Source: Lingula anatina (taxonomy: Eukaryota; Brachiopoda; Lingulata; Lingulida; Lingulidae). From it: a DNA stretch of 64,000 bases. Shown one piece after another: positions 21,932 to 34,900 of the stretch (positions are counted from its first letter, which is position 1; the number at the start of each line of letters is the position of its first letter). The DNA lies in the NCBI RefSeq assembly GCF_001039355.2, contig NW_019775482.1:225531-289530 (forward strand), in the 5' to 3' direction. Made by a program: the position numbers and the translations under genes. The notes under the pieces are model-generated. The model did not search any database and was not told the DNA's origin. It was given only the letters and a program-made list of their open reading frames with translations.

Positions 21932-24359
21932 CTGAAAAAGACAGATAGAAATTAAGATCTTCAATTGGAAATTATATGAATACCTTACAAAATAAGTTTT
22001 GGGTTGACACAAAAAAATGGAAATAAAAAGTTGAAATTGTTACTTTTACCAACCATTCCCTCAATAAAAAAAAAATTACCATTCTGGAGTATTTTAGGGC
22101 ATAATCACCAAGTTCTAAGCACTGGAAGTGCGATATTTTCTATGTAAAACTTACCATTACTACTGAGATCAGTGTTGGTGGCCTGATCCTTCATCTGTGT
22201 TCCTGTATATGGGGACTGCTGCTCTCTGCTGGGACGCTTTCGCCTACGTTTGTGTTTTGCAGAGCCCTGAGAGGGATATGAATGCTCACTGGTTGTACCG
22301 AGATCATGTGACCTGGGGGTCTGACCTCTGACCCCTGATATGTGGTCATGTGACCTGAAAAAAAATCAAGCAAGCCAATAAGCAAATGGATGATAAAATG
22401 ATTCAGCAGTTGACAACCAAAGGCATATCACCAATTCAAAAATCCATTAAATGCATGATCAAAAAGTAATTCCCTAGAATTTCCATTTTCATACAGTTTT
22501 GGACCAGACCAAGTTCTTATTATTTGTAGAAGTTCTATATTGAGACCAAAATGAGTGACATACCAAAATATATGCATTACTATTGCTTTGTAAATTGCAT
22601 TTGTTATTATATCTGGACTTCAGAGCTGATCAGATAGTTTCAAAGACGGAAAAGGCAAATATACAAAGATATATTTGCCATATCCTATCACCAGCATGAA
22701 TTGTATATTGCATTGCATTGCATTGCATTGCATTACATTATATAACCCAGTCATACCTGTGGACATAGTTATTATGTAACCTGATGGCACTGTAGTCAGG
22801 TGGGTCACTAGGTATATGATCACGTGATTGGGGAATATTGGAATTCATATGTTCTGAAAGATATATACCAACACTTTATTGACATAAACACATCAGAGAT
22901 GATGGTAATTAGATAAAATGATAATAATGGGGAAAATAGAAAGATATCGCAAAGCGGTATAACCATTTAACTTCATCTGCTAGATATTTGTAAAAAATAT
23001 ATTTTTCATTAAGAGGTATCACATAAGAAAGTGAAAGAGTATGTGTCATTATGACAAACAAAAAATTTTATTTTCTATAACACACTCAAAACATGGAAAT
23101 TAAGGTTCCACTGCACATAAATAGAGTTATGTTCAAAGACTCTGAAATAGCTGAGTGCAAATAACTCTGACATTTGATGTCGTTTTTGAAGAATAAAAAA
23201 TTATTATAAAACAATTTTATGTCTGAAATAAAAAGAGCCAGTGGAAATACATTTTTGGAAGCTCACCTGTATTGTTATCATGGTATGATGGATAGGGATT
23301 TCTCTCTAAGGTATTATAATTACTGTCGTTAGGATAACCAAAAGTCTGCAGTGGACGATGAGGTAGAGTACTCTGTGTTGTGTACGGATCATCAGGATTT
23401 GACTGAAGAGGAAACTGATAACTTATCATCTTTTCATATTTTTTTTATCATGGATGAAAAATATGTGGAAGATTTTTAAGAATTCAGCGAATTTTTTTCA
23501 ACCTTATGTAACTTTCAATATCTTAAGAAGATTCTTAGCATTTCAACACTGAAGATTTTAATGGCATCAACATGTAGATTTCCTAATTGAATTTAAACAT
23601 AAAAATTACTTAAGTGAAGAATTCCAAATATATAGATCCCAAAATGCAACAAATACTTTCAATTCTCAACAAAATCAACTCTGTTCACTAACCTCATTTT
23701 CAGATATGGCTTCTTCTTCATTATCACTGTTATGCAGAGGCTCAAGCTGCGTCATTGGGTTCACATTTATATTCATCTTGCCATTGCCATTGGGAATATG
23801 GCCATTTCCTGCATGTCCATTGCTCAAATGTCCATTAGGGGTTTTCCCATTCAGGCCATTTAAGAGGAAGCCATTGCCGTGTTTTGCTCGCATGCTGTCA
23901 TTGTGAATTCGTTGCGACGGGTCTTGGAATTTGTAGCGAGCATTTGCATCCAAAGCAGCTGCTAAAATATGGACCAAAATGGCTTATAAGCAGTTATTCT
24001 TTTTAAATCTCACCTCGATGTCAATTATGTTTGAATAGTGAAGCATTTTGCTGTAGATTTGGAAATAATCTAAAAACCACTTTCAGAGTATACTCATTTC
24101 AGGTTTGCAGAAAGGGAAACCCTTTTAACCAATCAGTATAACTTACCCATCATCCTCCTCTGCTGTCGTTGTTTCCAGGCGCACATGACCATGAAAATGA
24201 CCAGTAACAACATCATCACGCCCAGGACTACCCCTAACACCATGTACAGCAGCTCATTGCTCTTCTGTGTGCTATTGGCTGGCACTGCATTGTCATCTTT
24301 GACATCATCTTGACCATCATCTAGAATTATACATTCATATATGTTGTTTACCTGCATAC

Positions 24360-24393
<34 letters not shown>

Positions 24394-25502
24394 CCTGTGT
24401 GTTTAATATTTTCTCTTTAATACTTTGTCTGCCTACTACCTAACCCTTTAATATAAAAAACACAATGGTTTAAAGTGTTTTGAAACAGTTATGCAAACAC
24501 CACACAAAATCTGTGACACAAATGTTCACTTTTTTTTTCTTTGGACTTATAAATTTCATGTGTACCACCTACCTAAATGTGGGCCCAGTCCATTACCCGG
24601 AGGTCGCGTGACTGGGGTCAGAATACCTGTGGGGAATGGGGTGAACATAGGCTGACTGCCATCTGCAGCTAGAGAGAGAAAACAACACATTTTAACAACT
24701 CTTTATATTTCATATCCATTTTATAGAATCAAGCCAAATACATCACAGAATAAGTCAGAATATTATGGCGTTTTTTTTTTTATGTCATCAACATTATCTT
24801 CTGGCTTCTTATTATACTTAAAACTTATTTATAAAATCCACAAAAAGAGGAAATTGCTTTTACAAAACATAGCCACTCAGAAAATTTGAATAATAAAACA
24901 AATAGAAGGCGTTGGCTTTAATAAACCTGCAAAAAAAAAAAAAAAAACACAAAAAATCTATATCTTGTGTGAAAATAACATGGACAGACAAAGTTATCAG
25001 AATATAAACAGAAACATAGTGTCTGTACACAAAATAGCCTGGTATTCAGATATAATCCAGACATTAAAAAGCCATCATCAAATTATCAAATACCTAGAGT
25101 TTTCATGGCCACTTTATTGCTGAAATCACTAGCCCCAGCCAAATTAAAGCACTGCATCTTAAAGGAATACTGTGTATCAGGGGTGAGCCCTATGATTCTG
25201 TACTTGGTCTCGACTGGCGGCACAGTCACCTTCTGGCTCTGGGAATCTGGAGCATTGTACGGCTTATAATGGATCCAGAAGCCGTCTATTGGCCCTTCCC
25301 CAATGTGATGGGCATACTGAAATAAAATATTGGCAGAGAAGTCAGAAAACCAACCTCAGATGAGGATGCACCACAGTTCAAAAGAAGAATGTTAAGAATA
25401 TAACACTAGAAATAACAAATGCTAGAAATGAAAGAGAAAGAAAAAAGCTTTCTATACTTTGTTTTTATAAAGAAAAAACAATGATTTTATGAAATACAAA
25501 TT

Positions 25503-25540
<38 letters not shown>

Positions 25541-28500
25541 GGAGCACACCGCAGTTCTCTCATTACAAAATAGTTTGTAACCTAAAAATCTGCAGATTAC
25601 CTAAGTTTATTTTAATATTTCTGATTCAGTATCAAAAAATCCATACATACATTAAAACAAGAACATGTCCCCCTTGCGCTTACCTGCCATTCAATTTCCA
25701 TAGCGTATGCTGATGGTTTGACCTGTACTATGACAGGGCCCACTTCAGGGGCGCTGGGGTGCGAGGTTGGGCCAGCGACAAGCGTGAAAGGAGGTGATGT
25801 GGGACCCACTGCATTGTCATTGTTAGAGTAAACGGCTGCAATTCTGAACTTGTATGAGTGGCCTGAAATAACACAGGAAGGCTGCAGGGGTGCGTCCAAG
25901 TTCAATTATAACAAATGGTCATGTCTCCAAAAACTGAGTACAGAGAACTTTGTAGTTTAATAGTATCCATCAACTTTTTTTTTCACTACTTCCATTCATC
26001 ATGTACTTTCCATTTACACTGCTAAATAACATCTTCCGATCATTGTGTGATTAGAAAATATTCAATCAATATCTTTATCTGATCAGTAGACAAGGACAAT
26101 GTTAAAATCTTGAATTTATCAATTTGCTTTACCCAGAGATAAAAGTGGACCTTTAAAAAGACTCCAAAATGCGGCAGTACATAGTTGTGTGGAGGCATAG
26201 GTACAACACCCAGAAGCCAGATTTTTGGATAGAACTGAAAGACCTTCATCTCAATTAAACAAAACTACATTTATCAAATGACCTTTACCTAAGCTAAGTC
26301 CCCGAAGCTCATATCTGAACTGGTTATCAGGAATGTCTTCATCTATTGTCCTCCACCTCCCCTTATTCCCTCTTCTCTTGTGTCTTTTGTACTGGACCCT
26401 GAACAGCGTCACTCTCAGCCCATCGTTTGGCGGCACGCTCCACTCCAACATCACGGAGGAGTCCGACAACTGAGTAACCGCTGGTCTCGAAGGTGGAACT
26501 TTCTTCCTCCCTCCGCTCCCTCGGTGACCTTGGTTCTCGCCCCTGCTGGAGGGAGTGGTCGGGGGATGACGCTGGGTGGTGCACAGTGTGGACTGTTTGT
26601 ATCGAGGATTGTCTCGGCTTCTGTCAACTGATGCAGGCTCTGAAGAAAGTCACAACATTCATATCAAGGAACAAAGAACACCACTCAGGGAGGGTAAACA
26701 TCTGCCATGGTAGCTTAGTTCTCATTATCTTTCATAAATTAGTAAGTACTAAATTGAATTAAAGATCATCATCAAAATCTGACCAATTTAAAGTTAGCGC
26801 ATTTCTGAACTATCCTGAAAATTTAATTTCAAAAATGCCAATTACTTTAGGTTATTAATTTAAAAACCAACATAAACACAACAAAAACTCTTTCTTGGCA
26901 GGGATTACTTGTGAAAATTTCCTCTGCTCTCAGTTCAGAATAGTTATATTTAAATGCTCATCTTTGAAAACATATCAATATATCAGAAAAACATATTATT
27001 TCAGATAATTTTCAAACCAAAATATTTTTTACCAAGTATAATTTTGGGGCAATTTTATGTCACTCCATAAACCACGAAAACCAAACTGCTAAAATTCCAT
27101 CATATTCTTTCAACTGGGTACCTTCAATGCCCAGTGCTAAAATTGATACACTAATCACCCATGTCAGCCAGCAAGCCATTTCAACATGTACCAATAAAAT
27201 ACCTCTCCTTAGGCATACACTTATTATGGACAGGAAAGAAACCTTGTCATCCCTATAGGAAGCAGTCTAATAGGCCAAGGAAAAACACCCATGGAGAGAC
27301 TGTAGCCCCTTTCAGGATCAAGTTTGCGGAACTCAGATTTACCACACTCCTTCCTCGGGTTGTGTCAATAAACACAGTCAATTATATTCAAATTGATGTC
27401 AATTTCCTTGTAGAAAAAAAGCTACCAAGAGAGAACTGATGGATACCAGATGAAACAGAAACCTGCGACCAGGTGGCAAAAACCATCACCTGTGTGGGAG
27501 TATGTGAAAAATGATTTATTGTCATTATATAAAGTTTTTTTGGTATATCATTTTTGTGTTAAACAACCTGAACATGACTAACAACACATGTAAGTTGCCC
27601 ATAAATCAGCTGTATATGAAGAGTTACACAGTGCAATGGGAGGGGGGGGGTGTTCTGATCACACATTTGTTAGAAAAAATATCCTTACATGAATAATGCA
27701 CTAATGAATCTAATGGGATATAAACTGCAAGAATGAAGCCCAATACTATTCACCTTATTCAGTGCAACAAGGTGATCCAAAGTAAGGTAAATAAATGAAA
27801 CTTTTTAATGGTCCACTGAATCCTTATTTTCCACACTGCACAAGAACAACTGACTTGATAGACGCATTTCTGTCTTTCAAAAGCTAGCAATTCTGCTCAA
27901 GTGTATATATCTGTACTGTACCAAAAACACGAACATTGGTTTTGCTTACTCTCATCAACTTCATAATGGCTGACAGAATTTTCAAACTCAATGAACATAG
28001 TGGACAGTCAAGAGATACCTGTTGCTTATATTTTTACAGTTTTTGGAAATGAAAAATACCAAACTACTTGCAGTTTATACCAAATCTTTTGGGTTAGAAG
28101 TGCACACTGAGTGAGGGTCAATCCGGGGCAGCGCTAGCATTTTTTTTTTTTTTTTTGCTTAGTTAAATCACTCATTTACTCTACTTTTTTCTCCAAATGG
28201 TTTTAAAATTGACTAAAACAAGCTAAATCAACCATTTTTTTTTTAGCCAATTTAAGTCAGTTTTACCATTTGGCTAAGTTTGGTGAGTTTTAGCGCCACC
28301 CGAGGACAATGCAGAGGACTTCAATACACAGCGTAAAGTTTACCTCTGATAGTAGCGTTCCCAGTAACCAGTAGATGAGCAGTAGCAATGGAGAACCCAA
28401 ATCTATTGACAGCCACACACATATAAGCACCCGACTCCCACGGTTGCACATTAAATATCTTCAAAGACCCATCCTCAATAATATGGCGTGGGTCTGGCCT

Positions 28501-28865
28501 CAAGGGGCGCCCCTCTTGCCTCCATCTCAACTCGTCTGCACCCTCAGCGATACAGTACAACACCGCCATTTCCCCGACTTTACGTTCAGTATTAGCTGGA
28601 CGTAAAGTGAATATTGGTTTGTTGGGATGGTCGTTGTTACTGCTGACGCCGTCCATATTGCTGTTGCTAGAGTCACCATTATTGCTGCCACTGTTAGTGC
28701 TGGCAATACTGCTGCTGGTGGTAACAGCGGATGGGGAGACTGTGAAGCAAACGGTGCAATGTTAGTAGTTATGGCAAGCTAGCAACATTGATGGAACAAT
28801 ACAACCAACACCATGGAAACTCTGGATAACATCTCACATACATGACATGGGCAGATTGAGAATGT

Positions 28866-28909
<44 letters not shown>

Positions 28910-31900
28910 CTAGCATGTGTTCCTGTTTGTTTGAGTAACTCTGCCAATGCATACCAAGAGGCAAAACACTGCATTTTTCAGTGAGATGGTTAAAAGTATA
29001 ATATACATCCAATTACTTTTTCTATAATTTTAATAATGCTGTCATCATAGCCAATGTAAAGTGTAAGAATTTATATTTTTCACTGATGATGTCATACCAG
29101 AGTTCCTATGTTTTAAGTGCAAACGTGATAATAACTTGAAGGCAGTGAAAGTGCAGCAGCATACTAATATAGTGATGTGTAGTATAAAGTTATCAAATAT
29201 TTCAATGCTGAACAAAAAACGTAAGCCTATTTGACCTCCCCATTGTTGTCATATATGTCACCATCGAGATAAATCTAAGCAATCTATCAAGTTTTGATGC
29301 TAGTTACAACTTAGGCTAGATGAGATTTATTCCAAATATACATAAGGCCTCCACTGCTTAACTGTGATACAAATTATATTTTTAGCCCAACTGTGATGTA
29401 AATCGGCCGTCTGTCCTGGACAAAACGATCACATAGTTGTATTTCAGATCAGTAACAGTTTTTAGGACAAACAGATTTTACTAAGCGATATACATTAATA
29501 TGTTTATCTCTCCAATTCAATTCTGACTGCTCAATTTGATGATATTGAGAAAGTTGAAACATCTTTTTCCTTTATTTCTTGTGCTTCTACTCACAATTCA
29601 GGTTATATAAAATATCTATCTATCTAGCTTCCTCACCTGGCCCGTCATCTGGCTGTATGTCCTGAACATTGCCATCGTCATCTGGGATCTTGGGTGCCTG
29701 CAGAAGCTTAAATCTCTCAGTGTTGGGACTGACTAGTTCCTCACCATTACTGTACACTGCAGCTATCCTGAACTTGTATGGAATTCCTAGGGAGGAAAAG
29801 CATGGGGTTTTATGATACATCACCTTTGGCCAAACATGCTATTAAATAAAGAAATTGGTGTTTGGATATATGTAAAACAAGAGAATTAAAAATGAATAAT
29901 AATGAGGTTTGAGCAGTCTTGGTGTATGTGCTTTCACAGTTTCTTCCTTTTTAAAAATTAATTTATCAACTTCTTTGACACTTCTCGTAAGTATCATCTT
30001 TTTGTACATTTGACTTTCTTTATTTTGCTAAAATGGAACTCTTTTGCAGAAAATCACAAGAAAAAGCTTACAAGAGCCCAGCCATCAAAATGACCTCTGT
30101 TTACCTGTACGCAGTCCTTGGAGAGAAAACATGCAAGCGGAGCAGGCGGAGGTGTTAGCATGGGTCTTCCACACCCCTTCCTCCTTATACTGCACCTTGA
30201 AGTACTTCACAGGGGTCTGCAGGTTCAGGGGCACTGACCACTTCAGAAGAACCATGTTTTCCTCGATCTGCAGTACCTCTGGCATGGTGGGAGGGAGGAC
30301 ACCGTCTGAAAAACAGGTAATATAAAATACATCACTTTGCAGTTTGGGCAGTCGACACAAGCACCATCTATAGTTCAGATAAGCACCATCTATTGCTGCC
30401 AGCAGTGACCTAAGCCACTGGTTATATCATGAGTGTCAGTTTCATTGACTTCCGACAAAGGGCACACCATCATTAAGGTGATGATTTTTTCCCTTCCTGC
30501 ATCATGTAACTTGGATTCTTTAGTATACTAATTGTAGTTAATTTATTTGGGATGACTTATTGTTTGCACTGAGATAAACAGTTTACATAAAAAAAAATTA
30601 ATTTACTTTCTCTCTATTTTTCTTTAGGTCTCAAGATACCTTTGACTATTTAAACTTTTTACCTATACTTTATTTCTACTTCTCCATCCACAGACAGACA
30701 GACCTTTAAATACACTTCCAAACATTAATAAAAACAAAATGACAAACAGGCACACAGACAGACAAAAGCATTACTTTGTGAAGAACTAGACGCCCCTTCC
30801 TCTCCACCCTCAGAGCCCCCTGGTGGCTGATTGGTGGTGCTGTTGCTAGGGATCACAGTCAACATGGCGTAGGCATAGGTGGCACCATACTTGTTGCTAA
30901 CCAGGCACTGCCATATACCAGAGTGGCGCATCTGGATGTTGGAGACTGTGATACTGGTGTCTGAAAACAGTTCGATTTTTGTATATATCAATTAAAGATA
31001 ATATAAATATGAGATAAACCATCCGGCTTAAACACTAGCATGCTATCTTGTATAATTTTTTTTCTTCCTCTCCCTTTTTTAGATTTAAACTAAGATTTAT
31101 CAGAGCAGAACAAATAATTAGAACTTATAAAACAAGCATGCATAAAGGGAAAATAACATATAAATTCTATTATAGGAAATTTTTTTTTTAATTATCAGGA
31201 CAAACAAATGTTTTTGATGGTGCAATTTCTGAGCTATGTTTCTATGGTAACGGGAAAGCTTTAAATGTTATACATCAATTACACAAAAACACATATCCTT
31301 TACAGAGAGCATGCAGATTTCATATATTCCATGCATTCTTATACAGAGAGAATTTTTTTTTAATCCTCTAAAACATGCTTTTTTCTGTTTGACAACAACA
31401 AACTAGTACGCATTTTGAAACGCTTACCATTTTCACTTACTGTGGCCCAATGATAAGCAAAGGGAGAAGATTTCAGTCAGTGACAATCAATTATCTTAAG
31501 TCAATCATCTTATCTGTGTACCTTATTTTTGTCTTCCATTCACAAAGGTTCAAGAAAAAACAATTTATACAGAATGTCCTCTCTATATGCCTTAAAGTTA
31601 AAAACAATCAACACAGTGACATTTTCTAATTCACATCGTGTTAAATTTGAAAGAATCTGAAAAACTGACAGTTGCTTTGAGTGCATGTCACAGTGTGTGT
31701 GTGTTTGGGGGGGGGGGATCCACAAAGTTATTTTAAATCCTATTATTTTAAACATCAACTCTTACCTTGCACCTGTATACTCTGATCAGTGTCTGGTACA
31801 GGCTCCCCGTCATGGACCCACTGTGTCTTTATTCTGGCTGTGCCATATGTTTCACAGTGAAATGTCACGCTGTCTCCTACTGTTACCACTTTGTTACTGG

Positions 31901-34900
31901 GGGCATTGGTTATCTCTGGTGGGACTGAATCATGAAACAAAGTATGTGAGATGTAATTCTGACGTATTTCATTTAATAAAATAGAATAATAATGACAAAT
32001 AAATCAAAAGTAAATAAATACATGTAACAATTGTACGAGCAAAAAAAAAAAAGTACTTGAAATAAATACTAATACATAAACAGTGCAATTTTATTGTAAA
32101 TACACCCAAAACATGAAATCAAATCAGCTGTTAAAAGGTGAATATTATGTTTGCCTTCAAGTTCAAACCAAATTTGGACTCAGTTCTTTACTGAACTTTG
32201 GCATAGATAAAAATCCCAGCCATCAAATTGTCATGTTGTCTGGAGTCAGTGTTAGAAATTAACGCTGGACCGTCTGCCCGGGGCTGAAAACTTCCAGAAC
32301 GAGCTGAGAAGTTTTCCCACCTGGCAGACATTCAGTCCACCTACTTTTCAAGTTGGCTGGACTTTCAGTCCAGCGACTAATTTTCCTAAGAGGCAACACC
32401 GGCTGGAATCATATCTTTCACCACACCCATTGTGTTAGATGTGACTGGTAACAATGCTCACCTAACACATCCACCATTGCTATAGCTGTGACTGCTGAGT
32501 CCACCTCATTGTCTCCTCGGCATATATACGTCCCTATGTCCTGAATCTGGACATTTTCTATCAGCAGAGTACCTAGAATCAAAAAGGAAAATATCATTAT
32601 CTGCATCATGCATAGTATAGTATGTTATTGGAGAGTAGGTACTTTATTTAATTTTCATTGTTACTTCTTTATCAATTTTTTTTAGATCTTGAGTCAAAAA
32701 TTTATGAGCAAATCAGTTAATTTCAAGTGTCCATCCACTGTGTATATTAATGAGCTTGAATGTGGGGAGGGGTTAATGTCACTGTTAGAGTGTAATCAGC
32801 ATTTAATTTTCATACATGTGGTTATTCAAATTACAATATTCTATTAAAATGTAATATAAGGCAATCTACTTATTTTAAATTCTTCCCCATAGTTTGGCAT
32901 TTATACTTCAGAATGAATAAGCAGAATATGCCAGAGATTTTAACCTAAAGAAAATATCTTTTCGTAACAGTCAGCCTGGTTCAGGAAGCATGCAAATCCA
33001 TTTCACACACGCCTCATAGATCAAAGTCAGTGCTGTATTCCCAACAAGAAAAAATAGAAGTTAGGAACCAGCCGACTGTCACAAGTCTCTCACATATCAG
33101 GATGAAGGATACAGCATACCCTTTTCGTTCATTAAATAAACCTTAATCACTCACTCGCACATTCTCTAATGTTACTCAGTAATTGCGGAGAAAAACACTG
33201 AAAACCAAACACCAGAGGATGCGTTAGAATACAATCTCTGAAACGGCACCAAAGCCTCCCAAAACAGCTCCAGGCTGTGGAGCCTAATAAGAGAGCTCCC
33301 TCCTCTCTCTCTGTGGTTCCGTGACTCTGTTTGCCTAAACTTTCAACATCTGTTGTTCTCTGCCATGTTGACAGTTGTTTTTTGTTGTGTGGGTCTTGAA
33401 CGCAGCTGGACGGCAGTGGTACTAAGGGTTAATCAAAACTGCTACTGCTGCTGAGACTGGGAGCAAAAGGGCCTGTAAACTGTGGAGTTTTATAACCTTT
33501 GTTTCTTTTTTCTGGAGCAAAGTTCCTACACCATTCATTACTAATACACCTTTCATTGAGTTTTCACCTTTCAAAACATTTGTCCACCTTAGACTCTATT
33601 TGATGAACCAAGTTATGAAATTTGTTTTGCGTAGATAAATTTTTCACAAAAAAATCCTTTGTCCTTAATAATGAAAGAATCCAAAATGCTCTCACTTTTA
33701 CCACAACACAGACAGAAATTAATCATAGAAAACAGTTAAAAAATCTGAAGTGGGACTAATAGAGACCAAGAACTGCACCCCATGAGGCGAACCAACTGAG
33801 ATTTTTCTCTTTGATTTCTCTCTCTTCCCTAGAGAAACCCGTCCTTCGGTCCCAGACAACAGTCTGCTTGGTTCGTTAACCACAGGTCTTGCTTCATGTC
33901 TCAGTCAATCCTAATATCACCAAACACACTGATGAAACAAAATCATGTGCTTAATTTCATTTTAATAAATTGTACTAATGGGCTCGAGTCTCTAGAAAAC
34001 TTGGAGCGGAAATTGAAGTGACAACTGACTGATTATGTAATTTGTACCAAAGGAGAACTGGCTTGTGTTTGGAAAAACTGAAAATTTGGTTGACGTTTTC
34101 CGTTTTCTTTCCATTTTTTAGTAGTGAGACACAGTTGACTCTTTTGTTCTATTTTCTTTGCATTTCTATTTTTTCTTTAAAATCAACTTTTGCCAAAAGT
34201 TTCACAGGATATCATGGAGTTTTATCCCTTAGTTCTATTCAATAACCTTTAAACATACATATATATATTCAATGCACACAGACTGATTTTCATACCACAG
34301 ATTAAAGTCTTATCCACAGTTCCCAAATCAACTCAGTGAGTTTTTGAAATGGGATAAGAAATCTGTTCAATAGTAATTGGGCCTGAAATACATGTTTAAT
34401 GCATTTAACAAATACTACTTCATAAAGCTTTTTTTAATCACTAGTTAAAATAATTGTACCAATGAGCAAAAACAGATGAACAGATCTTAAGAAGCTGTAA
34501 CAAATTCAGCATCGGGTTAACTTTCAAAGCCAAATACCTGTGAAACTTGTCTGAACTAACAATGAAGGAAAAATAATTAAAACTAAGAAAAAATCCGAAA
34601 GAAAAACTTTCTCGTTCTCCATCAACTTTTCAAGCCAGCTGCTGATGTCATGTTTGTGATGTATAAGGGCTGGTTCAGAATGTAAGTATCGCCCCAAATA
34701 CTTGGGGGCTCTTGCTGAATGCTGATCAACACACTTTGAGTAGAATACAAATACAGCTGATCACGATACCAGTATATTGGAATCAAGAAGAGGTGTGTTT
34801 ATCTGTTAAACTGATTGCAATCAGCAAGAGTCCCTGCACAGTTGGATCGATCTACCTACAAAGACAGTTTTATTGGGAATAAGCCCTTTAAACACCGTTT

